Origin: Haloarcula argentinensis DSM 12282
GTDB lineage: Archaea > Halobacteriota > Halobacteria > Halobacteriales > Haloarculaceae
DNA: 64,000 nt
Assembly (NCBI GenBank): GCA_000336895.1
Contig: AOLX01000023.1
Coordinates: 269,510-333,509 of the forward strand
Direction of reading: 5' to 3'
In this document: one piece after another, positions 18,146 through 27,702 of the stretch
Layout: each line of letters begins with the position of its first letter
Numbering within the stretch: position 1 is the stretch's first letter
The notes under the pieces: generated by a model
The model's database searches: none
What the model was told of the DNA's origin: nothing
The model's input: the letters and a program-made list of their open reading frames with translations, nothing else
Program-made: the position numbers and the translations under genes

Positions 18146-18496
18146 GTGGCTGAGGAACAGAGCATCGAGGAGATTCTCGATACGATCGGCGACCAGCACG
18201 CGCGCCGTGTGCTCGCCGCAATCAGTCGAGAGCCGCAGTCGGCGAAGGAACTCGCAGAGGAGTGCGACCTCTCGTTGCCGACGGTGTATCGACGTATCGA
18301 ACTGCTCGACGAGTACGACCTCATCACCGACCGGACGCTCGTCGCCGAGGACGGAAACCACTACAAGGTGTACGAGTCCAACTTCGAGTCGACGGTCATC
18401 TCGCTTGAGGACGAGGAGTACAAAGTACGCATCTATCGGGAGGAGAACCTCCCAGACAGGTTCAGTCAGCTCTGGGACGAGCTGAACCCGGAATGA
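18146..18496 (+). CDS. Winged-helix (ArsR-type) regulator
   Basis: A 116-residue winged-helix protein from GTG at 18146. It has LDTIGDQHARRVLAAISREP, a helix-turn-helix (SAKELAEECDLSLPTVYRRI, ~33-52) and a wing followed by a C-terminal acidic beta/helix region. The 'SLPTVYRRIELLDEYDLI' form is typical of haloarchaeal ArsR-like regulators. A TATA box ~20-28 bp upstream suggests a leaderless transcript. It lies 28 bp ahead of a small membrane protein, a pair seen together elsewhere in haloarchaea, suggesting a common membrane-linked function. Confidence 0.8.
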   Translation: MAEEQSIEEILDTIGDQHARRVLAAISREPQSAKELAEECDLSLPTVYRRIELLDEYDLITDRTLVAEDGNHYKVYESNFESTVISLEDEEYKVRIYREENLPDRFSQLWDELNPE

Positions 18497-18524
18497 GCGT
18501 GCCGACCAGTGAACGGGTGACCGC

Positions 18525-18824
18525 ATGACGACTGGCGTGACTATCGCACGTAGCGCGCTCATCCTGATGCGGATGGTGGTGTTCGGGCTGACGCTCGGTA
18601 TCACCTTGATTAGCTTCCAGGCCTACCGAAAACGCCCGTCAGAACGACTCCAGTACGCGTTCGTCGGCTTTGCATTCATCAGTATGGGCGTCGCTATTTC
18701 CAGCGTCATCACGCAACTGAGCGCCGGCGAGACCGGGGCCCTCGTTCGCGTTTTCTTCCAGATGTCGGAGACGATCCCGTTCATCATCGGGTTCGCGATG
18801 CTGTACGTGTCGCTGTACCGATGA
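18525..18824 (+). CDS. Three-helix membrane protein (DUF7521-like)
   Basis: A 99-residue protein with three hydrophobic helices (~8-30, ~42-62, ~75-97) joined by short loops, the first followed by a basic YRKRPSER segment. It is of the haloarchaeal DUF7521 type, commonly encoded next to a winged-helix protein as here. No enzymatic motif is present. It may be a membrane partner of the upstream regulator, but this is inference from adjacency. Confidence 0.7.
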   Translation: MTTGVTIARSALILMRMVVFGLTLGITLISFQAYRKRPSERLQYAFVGFAFISMGVAISSVITQLSAGETGALVRVFFQMSETIPFIIGFAMLYVSLYR

Positions 18825-18905
18825 GAAAACCGTTCGGGTGCGCCCGTCAGTTGTCGCCTCGGTAAAGCACGTTGTTTATTTGGCCGCGGTCCCACTACAT
18901 GTTCA

Positions 18906-20747
18906 ATGACTGATTCGACCACCGAGGTTGTCCGCCTGTTCGGTGGGCCCGGTAGCGGGAAGACGACGGCGCTACTCGACCGCGTCGACGAACTGCTGGA
19001 AGACGACGACGTCGATTTCCGTGACGTACTGGTAGTCTCGTACACGCGTGCGGCGGCCGCCGAAATCCGTGAGCGACTCGCGGACCGACTCGGTCTGTCC
19101 CCTCGTGCGCTCCGCGGGAACGTCTGTACGATGCACGCGAAGGCATACGAACTCCTGAACCTCTCTCGCGGTGATGTCGTGGGTGAGGACGACAAGGAGG
19201 CCTTTTGCGAGGAGTTCGGCATCGAGTACGAGGACGAGTACGAAGGGTCCCGACGTCGGTCGGCCCGTTCGACCACCATCGGGAACAAGATTATCGCGAC
19301 GAGCCAGTGGCTCCAGCGGACCCGCCGCGACGTGGCCGACTGGTACGACGTTCCGTTCAAGTGGGACGACGAGGAGGTCCGACTGCCGCCGGAGATTGAC
19401 GACAACGCACAGACCGGCAACAAGTATACGCCGACCTGGCCGACCGACGATGACCGCATCGATGTGCCCAGCGCCATTCGCGGCTGGCGCACGTACAAAG
19501 GCGAGAACGACCTGACCGGCTTCGCCGACATGCTCGAACGGGTCGCCCAGCGCTCGCTGCTCCCCAACGTCGACTACCTCATCATCGACGAGTTTCAGGA
19601 CATCACGACGCTGCAGTACGACGTGTACGACGAGTGGAAGCCCCACATGGAACGGGTCCTCATCGCCGGCGACGACGACCAGGTCGTCTATGCCTGGCAG
19701 GGCGCTGACCCCGACCTCCTGCTCGAGGAAGTCGTCACTCAGGACGAGGTTCTGCCGAACTCTTACCGGCTCCCCTCGCGCATCCTGAACGTCGTCAACC
19801 GCGAGGTTCGCCACATCGAGAAACGTCAGGAGAAAGACCTCAATCCGCGCAAAGAGGGCGGCCGCGTCGAGGCGGTCCAGAACCCCTCGATGTTCGACCT
19901 CTCCCGGAACGTCACGCGGACCATCGAGCAGTCCGACGAGACGGTGATGGTGCTGTTCCGGGCCCGCTACCAGATGTTCCAGTTCATCGACGAGTTTATC
20001 GACAACGGGATTCCGTTCTCCTGTCTCACCGACCAGCGGATGTGGACCGACCGGCTCACCCAGTACGTCAACGGGCTCGAAGCTGTCGAAGCTGACGAAC
20101 CGCTCACGGTGCTCGAAGCACGCCGTCTCGCGGATATGCTCGTCGACTCTGCTTTCGGCACGGGCGAACGCGATGAACTCTTCGATGCGCTCGAAGAGAT
20201 CGACGAGTCCCACGAGGACGAAGACATCGCCGATATCGAAATCGAACCCGACGTGGTTCAGGAGCACGTCCCGTTCCTCCCTGACGCGGCCTCTGCGGGC
20301 GACATGCTCCGGAAGGTGACTAACTTCCAGGAGCGGACCGTCGACGCGTACTTCACCGGCGACTACACCGGGATGGACGCCGACCGCGTCCGCGTGGGGA
20401 CCATCCACTCCGCCAAGGGTCGCGAGGCCGACCACGTGTTCGTCGCGACCGACCTCACCGAGAAGGTCGTCGAGCAGATGGCCGCCACGGTCGACCAGCA
20501 GGGTATCGAGGTCCCTGGTATGGACGAGTTCACGAAACACACCAGTCCCATCCCGACGCTGACCGACAACGAACGGCGCGTGTTCTACGTCGGGATGTCC
20601 CGGGCCCGCGAACGGCTTGTTCTGCTTGAGAACCTCGTCGACGGCGCGCCGACGCTCCCAATCGACGTGTTGCTGGAAAACGAGCCGAGCGACCGCTCCA
20701 TCGAGCAACTGCTCGACGACGCCAGCGAGACCCTCGCGGCCGACTGA
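18906..20747 (+). CDS. UvrD/Rep-family superfamily 1 helicase
   Basis: A 613-residue SF1A helicase. Motif I is GGPGSGKTT (~13-21), motif Ia VVSYTRAAAAEIRERL, motif II LIIDEFQD, motif III AGDDDQVVYAWQGAD, motif IV around NSYRLP, motif V VGTIHSAKGREADHVFV and motif VI YVGMSRARERL. These support ATP-driven 3'-5' unwinding or translocation. It is shorter than bacterial UvrD because the 1B and 2B subdomains are reduced. A role in repair or replication-fork maintenance is likely. It is monocistronic. Confidence 0.9.
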   Translation: MTDSTTEVVRLFGGPGSGKTTALLDRVDELLEDDDVDFRDVLVVSYTRAAAAEIRERLADRLGLSPRALRGNVCTMHAKAYELLNLSRGDVVGEDDKEAFCEEFGIEYEDEYEGSRRRSARSTTIGNKIIATSQWLQRTRRDVADWYDVPFKWDDEEVRLPPEIDDNAQTGNKYTPTWPTDDDRIDVPSAIRGWRTYKGENDLTGFADMLERVAQRSLLPNVDYLIIDEFQDITTLQYDVYDEWKPHMERVLIAGDDDQVVYAWQGADPDLLLEEVVTQDEVLPNSYRLPSRILNVVNREVRHIEKRQEKDLNPRKEGGRVEAVQNPSMFDLSRNVTRTIEQSDETVMVLFRARYQMFQFIDEFIDNGIPFSCLTDQRMWTDRLTQYVNGLEAVEADEPLTVLEARRLADMLVDSAFGTGERDELFDALEEIDESHEDEDIADIEIEPDVVQEHVPFLPDAASAGDMLRKVTNFQERTVDAYFTGDYTGMDADRVRVGTIHSAKGREADHVFVATDLTEKVVEQMAATVDQQGIEVPGMDEFTKHTSPIPTLTDNERRVFYVGMSRARERLVLLENLVDGAPTLPIDVLLENEPSDRSIEQLLDDASETLAAD

Positions 20748-20761
20748 CGCAGGCGATTTCC

Positions 20762-21874
20762 TTACTCGTCGATTGTTCCGCCTTCTAGGTAGTATCTCGT
20801 CTTGTCACGCGTCGACTGGGCGATTTTGGTAAACGTGACAACACGCTGTTCGCCGTCGGTCTCGTCGTGCTCGACGTGGAGTTCTAGCCCCTGCTCGCGG
20901 AAGTACGACAGCAGGTCGTCGATTATTTTCGGGTCGCCACGAACGGTGTGCGTTTCGCCGACCGGGTCACCCCTGTCTACCGTCCGTATCGTTTCGACCG
21001 CAGGCTGGAGGATAACCTCGCCAAGGGCCTGTGCTCGCTCGCGGACGGCCGCTGCCGATTCGCCGCGCTCGACGGCCTGAAAGGCCTCCCGCATGATGCG
21101 TGTGAAGACGAAGTCTCGCCCGTAGTCGAATGGCAGTTCGAACGCGTGCTCGAGGTCGGCCCGGTGGATAGCGCTCGTCGTGTATTTCAAGGCCGTTTCC
21201 CCGTCTGTCGATTTCAGGACCACCCCCTCCCGCCCGCGAGCGTTCAGATCATCGATTCGCTCGCGCGCGGCGTCGACGGCTGCCGTCGGCGTGAACGTCC
21301 CGTAGTGGTCGACACTGTTGAGGCCGTACGTCGCACACTGGTCGAGTCGACGCTCCACACCCATCGGCGTCCCGCTCTCGCGGTGGCGGACCCCGAACAC
21401 GTAGAACCCGATCTCACCGATCTCGCTGTAGGCGTGGTCGGTGTATGGATTCTCCGGCCCGACGAGTTCGCCACACAGCATCTGCTCGGGGTGCTCGTCG
21501 AAGAACGCCTCGGTGTCGAGTAATGCTTCGACCTTTCGCGTAGTGTACGGACAAATGAACCCGCTCCGGGTGAACGCCAGAAGGTCGCCGTCGATCCGTG
21601 CAACTCTGACGTTGTAGCCGTTGAGTTTCTCCTCGATGGCGACGGGACCGTCGAATGTCTCCCGAATCGCCGGTTCGAGGACGAGCGCACGCGGCATCGA
21701 CGGATAGCCACGAACGACCACGTCTCCGACGAGCGCCGTTCCGCGTTCGATGCCGTGGCGCTCGTCGCTGAGATGCCGATACCGCTGTCCACGGAACCAC
21801 TCGGTATCGAAGTGTTCCAGCAGGTCCTCGGAGTCGGTGTCGACATCGAACAGCGACCCCCAGTCTCTCGACAT
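20762..21874 (-). CDS. Rnl3-family archaeal RNA ligase
   Basis: A 370-residue ATP-dependent RNA ligase of the Pab1020/Rnl3 type, which forms intramolecular RNA circles. Motif I is EEKLNGYNVR with the nucleotidyl-lysine at K83, motif III is FYVFGV (~157-162), motif IV EGVVLK (~216-221) and motif V ALKYT (~228-232). A C-terminal dimerisation domain follows. I chose ATG 21874 (MSRDWGSLFD); an ATG at 21922 would add 16 residues. It is divergent from the HARP gene, 96 bp away. Confidence 0.9.
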   Translation of the reverse strand: MSRDWGSLFDVDTDSEDLLEHFDTEWFRGQRYRHLSDERHGIERGTALVGDVVVRGYPSMPRALVLEPAIRETFDGPVAIEEKLNGYNVRVARIDGDLLAFTRSGFICPYTTRKVEALLDTEAFFDEHPEQMLCGELVGPENPYTDHAYSEIGEIGFYVFGVRHRESGTPMGVERRLDQCATYGLNSVDHYGTFTPTAAVDAARERIDDLNARGREGVVLKSTDGETALKYTTSAIHRADLEHAFELPFDYGRDFVFTRIMREAFQAVERGESAAAVRERAQALGEVILQPAVETIRTVDRGDPVGETHTVRGDPKIIDDLLSYFREQGLELHVEHDETDGEQRVVTFTKIAQSTRDKTRYYLEGGTIDE

Positions 21875-21970
21875 ATGTGATTCTTGTTGACATGCCACTA
21901 AAATACTGCTGGCGCGTATCACTACCGTACCTGTCAGAGAACATTAGTGGCAGGCTATCGTAGCGTCAGT

Positions 21971-22645
21971 ATGGTCGACCGCCCGCTCAAACAACGGTTC
22001 GTCCTCGACACGTCGCTGTTTCTCACCCCGGAGATCAGAGGCGACGACGAGGATCTGGAGGCGGCCTGTCTGGATCTGCTCGACCTCATTTCGGAGGCGA
22101 AACTGGTCCACAACATTTCCTGTTACATGCCCCCGTCAATTCAGGCCGAGCTGACGACGATGCTCGAAGACCGGGCAATCAGCGACGAGGTGCTGACGAA
22201 ACTGGACACGTGGGTCATCACGAAGTCCCCGGCCCACCACGAGGTGCGGATTCCGGCGGATCTGGTGTACGAGTTCATCGACGAGATGTCCGAGCGGGTC
22301 GACCGTGGCCTGCGCGTCTCGGAGAAAGCCGTCCGGAAGGCCGAGGAGTCGCGGGCCGAAACGGTCGAGGAACACGATCACATGACGGAAGTGGACAAGG
22401 TCATCTCGGACTTGCGCGACGAGTACCGGGACACGCTCCGGCAGGGTGTGCTCGATTCCCGCGAGGACTTCGACCTCCTGATACTCGCACAGGAACTGGA
22501 GGCCGGCGTTGTCACGGAGGACCAGGGCATCATCAACTGGGCGGAGGACTTCGGACTGCGGTATCTCAAGGGCCGGAACTTCCCGCCGCTGCTCCGGGAG
22601 TACCTCGCTGCGGGCGACCCGGACCGCTGGCGCGACGAGACTTAG
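21971..22645 (+). CDS. RNA-free RNase P homologue (HARP, RNA ligase partner)
   Basis: A 224-residue PIN-domain protein of the HARP family, earlier called RNA ligase partner protein. [10 protein letters not shown] (Asp13) opens the metallonuclease core; acidic residues in [21 protein letters not shown] and NWAEDFG complete it. A Glu/Arg-rich helical insertion (~100-150) matches the region that drives oligomerisation in Aquifex HARP. Family members cleave 5' leaders of pre-tRNA in vitro; in haloarchaea tests show it is not the main RNase P. ATG 21971 chosen. Its divergent neighbour is the RNA ligase. Confidence 0.9.
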   Translation: MVDRPLKQRFVLDTSLFLTPEIRGDDEDLEAACLDLLDLISEAKLVHNISCYMPPSIQAELTTMLEDRAISDEVLTKLDTWVITKSPAHHEVRIPADLVYEFIDEMSERVDRGLRVSEKAVRKAEESRAETVEEHDHMTEVDKVISDLRDEYRDTLRQGVLDSREDFDLLILAQELEAGVVTEDQGIINWAEDFGLRYLKGRNFPPLLREYLAAGDPDRWRDET

Positions 22646-22896
22646 TCGTCCTCGCCGCCGTCCGGTGGCTTCCCGCCAGGGAGCGCGCTGCGCGCTCGGC
22701 CGGCGATTGCACCGGGAATGTCCGTCGGGGAGGGAGCCACCCATTCGATGACCAGTAAGGCGACGGCTAACCCCAGAAACACCGCGCCGATCGCCGGCTG
22801 GCCGCGAGCGATGTTGTCGACGCCGAGGAGGGTGACTCGCGCGGCGAGTACGACCGCGACCATCAGCTCGATTGTCCCGATGAGTCCCCGTGCCAT
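22642..22896 (-). CDS. Small two-helix membrane protein
   Basis: An 84-residue protein with two hydrophobic helices (~4-24 and ~33-53) and a Gly/Pro/Asp-rich soluble tail (~55-84). The ATG at 22896 removes an unlikely Arg-rich extension. It is convergent with the HARP gene, overlapping it by four bases. It belongs with the many small uncharacterised haloarchaeal membrane proteins (DUF7533-like in size and form); no function can be assigned. Confidence 0.65.
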   Translation of the reverse strand: MARGLIGTIELMVAVVLAARVTLLGVDNIARGQPAIGAVFLGLAVALLVIEWVAPSPTDIPGAIAGRARSALPGGKPPDGGEDD

Positions 22897-23007
22897 CGGC
22901 CGTCGTAGGCGGTGACTAAACAAAAGCATCGCGCCTGCGTGACGACTACGTCCGCACCAGTGTCGAGGGACATACGTTCAAGTCGCTACCGGCTGAAGGT
23001 CGCTGGT

Positions 23008-23499
23008 ATGCAAATCGGTATCGTCTCTGACACGCACGACAACGCGTCACAGGTCGAGGCCGCAGTTGAGACGTTCGCTGACGCGGGCTGTGAGACGGTC
23101 ATCCACTGTGGCGACTTCGTCGCCCCGTTCTCCGTGACTCCGTTCGACGGCGACTGGTCGTTCTACGCCGTGCGCGGCAACAACGACGGTGAATGGGCGG
23201 TCCAATCTACCGTGGAGGACTTTGGGACGTACTTCGGCGAGATGGGCGAGGTAACGATCGACGGGCACGCCGTCGCGGTGTATCACGGGACTAGCGGAGA
23301 GATCGTCGACGCGCTGGTCGAATGTGGGAACTACGACTACGTGTTTCACGGCCACACCCATGAACGCGGGCACGAGGAGCGCGCGGGCACGGTACGAATC
23401 AACCCCGGCGGCATCTCGATTCCGCCGGCCCCCGAGCCGTTCTCGGTCGCGACACTCTCGACGGAGACCGGCGAGGTCGAATTCCACGAACTGGGGTGA
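23008..23499 (+). CDS. YfcE-family metallophosphoesterase
   Basis: A 163-residue calcineurin-like phosphoesterase of the MJ0936/YfcE family. All metal motifs are present: SDTHDN (7-12), HCGDFV (~35-40), GNNDGE (~58-63), YHGT (~91-94) and FHGHTHERG (~113-121). It probably hydrolyses phosphodiesters or phosphomonoesters with Mn2+ or Ni2+; natural substrate unknown. The ATG at 23008 gives the family N-terminus MQIGIVSDTH; an upstream frame from 22912 is not credible. Confidence 0.9.
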   Translation: MQIGIVSDTHDNASQVEAAVETFADAGCETVIHCGDFVAPFSVTPFDGDWSFYAVRGNNDGEWAVQSTVEDFGTYFGEMGEVTIDGHAVAVYHGTSGEIVDALVECGNYDYVFHGHTHERGHEERAGTVRINPGGISIPPAPEPFSVATLSTETGEVEFHELG

Positions 23500-23502
23500 G
23501 AA

Positions 23503-24567
23503 TCAGTCGTCGGCGTGACTGTCGACGCGCTGTGGGCTGCCGTCGTGTTCGACGAGTCCCCGGCCGACGCCGAGGGCTTCGTCGGTCCGGCGAATACTCT
23601 TCTCGGCGCTTGCAGTCCGCTCCGAGAGCGCGCGAACGGCGTCGATGTTCTCCGGCACGACATCGGCTTCCTGGTGGATCGCCTGGAACAGGTAGAGGTC
23701 CCGTCGCTCAACGGTGATGGATTCGGCCCAGATGCAGTTCTCCCACACGTCACCGCGCGGGCGACCGGCGTCGCGGGTGTACTCCTTGAGCTTCCCCGCG
23801 CCGTCGATGCCGAGCGTCTCCGGGATGAGGAACAGCCGCGACTCGTCGGTCAGCAGCGACGTGACTTCCTCTGTGGTGGGTTCGCTTTCCAGCGTCACGT
23901 TGACGCTGTGAGTGTGCATCTGTGTCGTTGGGACCTTCATCCCCATCGTGTCGATGTCGAGGTCGGGAAAAATAGTCTGGACGTCGGGACCGTGGTGGGA
24001 GGGGATTTCGACGGGGTCAGGGAGTGTATCGTTGATCGGGCCACGACCGGTCTGGCCCGGATCGGCACCGCGCCGCACCAGTGTCACACGCGATTTTTCA
24101 ACCCCGTATGATTCCCTGAGCGGTGCGAGCAGGCGTGACAGGCCTGTTGTATTACAGGAGACGACGCGAGCCGTGTCAGCCCCGACTGCCTTCTCGTAGT
24201 TGGCGCGGGCATTGAAGCTCACATCTGCCACATCGGCGTCCTCCCCACCCTGGAAGATGGCTGGCGTGTCGTGCTCGGCATATAACGGCGCGTTGGCCGC
24301 GCCGACGCCACTCGGCGTGGTGTCGACGACCACGTCGCTCGTTTCAATGAGGTCATGGACTGTCCCGGCCGTCGCGAGATCGGCTTCATCGAACGGTTCG
24401 CGGCCGTCCGCGGCGTAGAGGTCGTAGCCGCGGTCGTCTGCGATAGTTGCCTCGAAGTTCGGCGAGCGCTTTGCAACGCCCGCGACTGTCATATCTGGCT
24501 GGACACGCACCGCGTCAGCGACGCGTTTCCCGATGGTGCCGAAGCCGTTGATGCCCACGTGGAGCAT
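23503..24567 (-). CDS. gap: Archaeal type II glyceraldehyde-3-phosphate dehydrogenase
   Basis: A 354-residue archaeal (class II) GAPDH. The N-terminus [14 protein letters not shown] is the Rossmann dinucleotide loop, SCNTTGLSR holds the catalytic Cys, and [11 protein letters not shown] and QMHTHSVN are family signatures. It interconverts glyceraldehyde-3-phosphate and 1,3-bisphosphoglycerate; in haloarchaea the archaeal-type enzyme mainly serves gluconeogenesis. Its 3' end lies 3 bp from the phosphoesterase stop (convergent). A TATA-like AT-rich spacer precedes it. Confidence 0.95.
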   Translation of the reverse strand: MLHVGINGFGTIGKRVADAVRVQPDMTVAGVAKRSPNFEATIADDRGYDLYAADGREPFDEADLATAGTVHDLIETSDVVVDTTPSGVGAANAPLYAEHDTPAIFQGGEDADVADVSFNARANYEKAVGADTARVVSCNTTGLSRLLAPLRESYGVEKSRVTLVRRGADPGQTGRGPINDTLPDPVEIPSHHGPDVQTIFPDLDIDTMGMKVPTTQMHTHSVNVTLESEPTTEEVTSLLTDESRLFLIPETLGIDGAGKLKEYTRDAGRPRGDVWENCIWAESITVERRDLYLFQAIHQEADVVPENIDAVRALSERTASAEKSIRRTDEALGVGRGLVEHDGSPQRVDSHADD

Positions 24568-24759
24568 ACACGTCCATATCTCCGGGGAGAGTATATTCTT
24601 TGTGATTAATTTACGGAGAAATTAACTCAGATAGTTGTACCTCTGGATATTGTGAACTTTTAGCACGAACTACCAGAAAACACTGAGATGTCGCGTGTTT
24701 CGCCGGCCTGTGCCGGCAGTCTATCAAGAGTTATTCAGGCGGAGTACGCAGTCAGTTGT

Positions 24760-25719
24760 ATGGACAACTCGTCGCTTCGTGCGCCCGCCGAGACCGCTGT
24801 CAAACAGTGCCTGAATCTCCAGTCCGACGAATCGTGTGCGGTCATCACTGACGACCAGCGGAAATCGATCGGCGAGGCGCTGTATCGTGTCGCCGCCGAG
24901 ATCACCGACGACTCCGTCTTCGTGCGCTACCCGCCGGGCGAGCAACATGGCGCGGAGCCGCCCGCACCGGTCGCCGGCGCGATGGAAACCGCCGATGTCG
25001 TGCTCGCGCCGACGACCAAGAGCCTGAGCCACACTGAGGCCCGCACTGACGCTAACGAGGCCGGCGCTCGCGTTGCGACCCTGCCCGGCATCAGCGAGGG
25101 CGTGTTCCTCATGGGGTTAGACGCTGACTACCACCGTATCGAACAGCACTGCGAGGACGTGCTGGCACAGGTCGAAGACGCCGAGGAGATCCGGGTCACG
25201 TCGCCACAGGGGACCGACATCACGTTCGGTATCGGTGCCCGCGAGTGGCACATGGACACCGGCATTGTCCACGAGGCCGGCAAGATGTCGAATCTCCCTG
25301 CCGGCGAGGTGTTCCTCGCCCCCGAGACGGCCGACGGAAGGTTCGTCGTCGACGGGACGATGCGCCCCCACGGCAAACTCGACGGGAAGCAACTCACCTT
25401 CGAGGTCGAGGACGGCTACGTCACGGACATCGACGACCCCGACATCCGTGCGCAGGTCGAGGACGCGGCTGATGAGGTCGGTCGGGACGCATACAACCTC
25501 GCGGAGCTGGGTATCGGAACGAACGTCGCCGTCACCGAACTCGTCGGCTCCGTTCTCTTGGACGAGAAGGCCGGCGGCACTGTTCACATCGCTATCGGCG
25601 ACGACCACGCGATGGGCGGCGATGTCCACGCGCCGATTCATCTGGACGGGATTCTGACGGAACCGACCGTGTATGCGGACGGGGAGGTCGTAGACCTCCC
25701 AAAACCGAGCGGTGAATGA
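24760..25719 (+). CDS. Aminopeptidase T (M29)-like protein
   Basis: A 319-residue protein resembling thermophilic (M29-like) aminopeptidases. The C-terminal half carries the probable metal-binding set: the E of NLPAGEVFLAPE, EL and NLAELGIGTN, and HIAIGDDHAMGGDVHAPIHLD. It is shorter than classical AmpT (~410), mainly at the N-terminus, so it may be a diverged leucyl-aminopeptidase-related enzyme. The ATG at 24760 (MDNSSLRAPAET) was chosen over one at 24688. Confidence 0.75.
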   Translation: MDNSSLRAPAETAVKQCLNLQSDESCAVITDDQRKSIGEALYRVAAEITDDSVFVRYPPGEQHGAEPPAPVAGAMETADVVLAPTTKSLSHTEARTDANEAGARVATLPGISEGVFLMGLDADYHRIEQHCEDVLAQVEDAEEIRVTSPQGTDITFGIGAREWHMDTGIVHEAGKMSNLPAGEVFLAPETADGRFVVDGTMRPHGKLDGKQLTFEVEDGYVTDIDDPDIRAQVEDAADEVGRDAYNLAELGIGTNVAVTELVGSVLLDEKAGGTVHIAIGDDHAMGGDVHAPIHLDGILTEPTVYADGEVVDLPKPSGE

Positions 25720-25835
25720 AATGAACCGCGAGATGGGCGAGGAAGTGGAACTTCCTCGGGTAGAGTGAACGAGGCCAAAACGGATTTCCAACACACAGGA
25801 CTGAGTGCGTAAGCAGCCCACACCGGCAGCCTCCA
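25720..25835. other. Intergenic hairpin, possible insertion-element scar
   Basis: CGAGGAAGT (25738-25746) and ACTTCCTCG (25750-25758) form a perfect 9-bp stem with a 3-base spacer. The surrounding text reads as a short open frame starting ATGAACCGCGAG (25721) and ending in TGA after 15 codons. In position it could be the aminopeptidase terminator, or the remnant of an IS200/IS605-type TnpB end; the latter is only an impression. Confidence 0.35.
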
Positions 25836-26252
25836 CTATCTGCGTACGTATTCTTCTCTCACAGCGTATCCGACGATGAGCACCGCCCAAGCGAACGACC
25901 CGACGAGGACGAGGTCGAACGACACCGGGTAGCCGAGGTTCCACGCGAGCACCAGCCCGTGTACTGCACTCATGAATGCCATCGTTGCGACCGTGATGGT
26001 GGCCGCCACCTGTGGCACGTCCGGCGGGTCGAAGCGGAACGCTCCCTTCAGCACGAGAAGAGTCGCGAGCATCAGTGCCGGCATGAGGGCGACACCGACC
26101 GGTTTCGAGACGTAGGTATCGGGCGTGCCCGACGCAGAGAAGTGAATCGCGACTTCGGCTGGGAGGTGTGACCAGACTGTGAGACCAGCCATGGTTGTCA
26201 GGCCGACGATGACACCGCTTACGATGTCAGCACGGTCCGGTTGGCGGGCCAT
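25836..26252 (-). CDS. DUF1648 membrane protein
   Basis: A 138-residue membrane protein with four hydrophobic segments. The first extracytoplasmic loop holds the DUF1648 signature HLPAEVAIHFSASGTPDTYV (~28-47), seen at the N-terminus of SdpI-like immunity proteins and haloarchaeal relatives. The C-terminal SdpI module is absent, so this is a stand-alone DUF1648 protein. ATG 26252 was chosen; an ATG at 26273 adds seven residues. Function unknown. Confidence 0.75.
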   Translation of the reverse strand: MARQPDRADIVSGVIVGLTTMAGLTVWSHLPAEVAIHFSASGTPDTYVSKPVGVALMPALMLATLLVLKGAFRFDPPDVPQVAATITVATMAFMSAVHGLVLAWNLGYPVSFDLVLVGSFAWAVLIVGYAVREEYVRR

Positions 26253-26362
26253 ACCTATCGTTTGGTCCGACAATTCAAGAAGGGAAGCGTGACCGTGCGA
26301 GTGAGAACCACGAGCAGCGCCGTGGCGACGACCATTTAGGGGAGCGCAGTCAACGGCTGCAT

Positions 26363-27016
26363 ATGACAGACGCTACACCGGGCGACCGCATCGCCCTCCC
26401 GTGTCCGGCCTGTTCGCCGGACCTGGAAACGGTTCACGAGGTGCTGAAGCCGGGCGGCCACGTGACGGTTCGCTGTACGGACTGCGACCATGTCCACAAG
26501 GAACAACTGCCAGAAGATGAGACGCTACAGCGTAGTGTCGTCGTCTCACAGGATGGGGACTCCTTCACCGCAGAGGTCGACGTGCCGGCTGAGGAAGAAC
26601 TGTCCGTCGGCGAGGAGTTCCTGCTTGAGACCGACGAAGCGGTTGTGACTGCGCGCATCACCAGCTTAGAGACCGCTGACGGCCGCGAGGACGAGGCGGC
26701 CGCCGAGGATGTCGAGACCATTTGGTCGCGGGCCGTCGGCAACGTTTCGGTCAACGTCACGATGCACCCGAAAGACGGGACCCACGACGAGACCGAGAGC
26801 TTCAAACTCCACGTTCCCGGCGACTACGAGTTCGTCGTCGGCGAGACCGAGGAGTTCGGCGAGGAAGAGTTCACCGTCGAGGGGATCCACGTCCGCGATG
26901 ACGCCCACGGCTACGACCACGAGAACATGGATCACGACGGAGACATGGGCATCGCGAAGGACATCAACCGGTTGTACGTCAGAGACGAGTCGACCACGGC
27001 GTGGTCGGCCTGGTAG
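26363..27016 (+). CDS. HVO_0476-type zinc-finger protein
   Basis: A 217-residue acidic protein. The N-terminal zinc ribbon uses CPAC (~14-17) and CTDC (~38-41), followed by two beta-rich repeats (about 55-120 and 125-215) with an acidic composition. It matches the HVO_0476 family of haloarchaea, which is uncharacterised. It is immediately upstream of pcm (1 bp gap), a conserved arrangement, so it may act with protein repair or be co-regulated with it. Confidence 0.85.
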   Translation: MTDATPGDRIALPCPACSPDLETVHEVLKPGGHVTVRCTDCDHVHKEQLPEDETLQRSVVVSQDGDSFTAEVDVPAEEELSVGEEFLLETDEAVVTARITSLETADGREDEAAAEDVETIWSRAVGNVSVNVTMHPKDGTHDETESFKLHVPGDYEFVVGETEEFGEEEFTVEGIHVRDDAHGYDHENMDHDGDMGIAKDINRLYVRDESTTAWSAW

Positions 27017-27017
27017 G

Positions 27018-27641
27018 ATGGCCGACTGGGGCCGGCAGCGGTCGCGGCTGTCCGACCGTCTGCGAGAGCGGGTCGCCGACGAGGACGTTCTCGCGGCGAT
27101 AGCGTCGGTTCCACGCCATCAGTTCGTTCCGGACGACAAGCGACACGACGCCTACGCCGACCGCCCGCTCCCGATCGGATCGGGCCAGACAATTTCTGCG
27201 CCGCACATGGTCGCAATCATGGCCGAGGTTCTCGACTTGTCCACGGGCGACCGCGTGCTGGAGGTGGGAACCGGCTGTGGCTACCACGCTGCGGTGACTG
27301 CCGAACTGGTCGGCCCCGGGAACGTCTACAGTGTAGAGTACCACGCATCGCTCGCCGACGACGCACGGGAAACGCTGGAAGCGACCGGCTACGGCGACAT
27401 CTCTGTTCGGGTCGGCGACGGCAAGGAGGGGTGGCCAGAACACGCCCCCTACGACCGGACGTATCTGACCTGTGCCGCGCCGGAGTTCCCCGCCCCGCTC
27501 GTCGAACAGACCCGCGAAGACGGTGTTCTGCTGGCCCCAATTGGGGACGGACAACAGCGCCTCATCCGTGCGGAGAAACAGGCTGACGGCACGCTCGATA
27601 GCGAGGACCACGGTGGCGTCCGGTTCGTCCCGCTCCAGTAG
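27018..27641 (+). CDS. pcm: Protein-L-isoaspartate O-methyltransferase
   Basis: A 207-residue SAM-dependent repair enzyme that methylates isoaspartyl residues in damaged proteins. The hallmark substrate loop is GSGQTISAPHMVAIM (~53-67), and motif I is VLEVGTGCGYHAAV (~79-92). The ATG at 27018 lies two bases after the HVO_0476-type stop; a longer frame starting at 26709 is a shadow of that gene. Co-transcribed with it and probably with the second Pcm-like gene. Confidence 0.93.
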   Translation: MADWGRQRSRLSDRLRERVADEDVLAAIASVPRHQFVPDDKRHDAYADRPLPIGSGQTISAPHMVAIMAEVLDLSTGDRVLEVGTGCGYHAAVTAELVGPGNVYSVEYHASLADDARETLEATGYGDISVRVGDGKEGWPEHAPYDRTYLTCAAPEFPAPLVEQTREDGVLLAPIGDGQQRLIRAEKQADGTLDSEDHGGVRFVPLQ

Positions 27642-27702
27642 GGTTTTCGACAGACACGGCCGTTGTCGCGCCATTGATATAGCTCTGGCCGAATGTAGTG
27701 GT

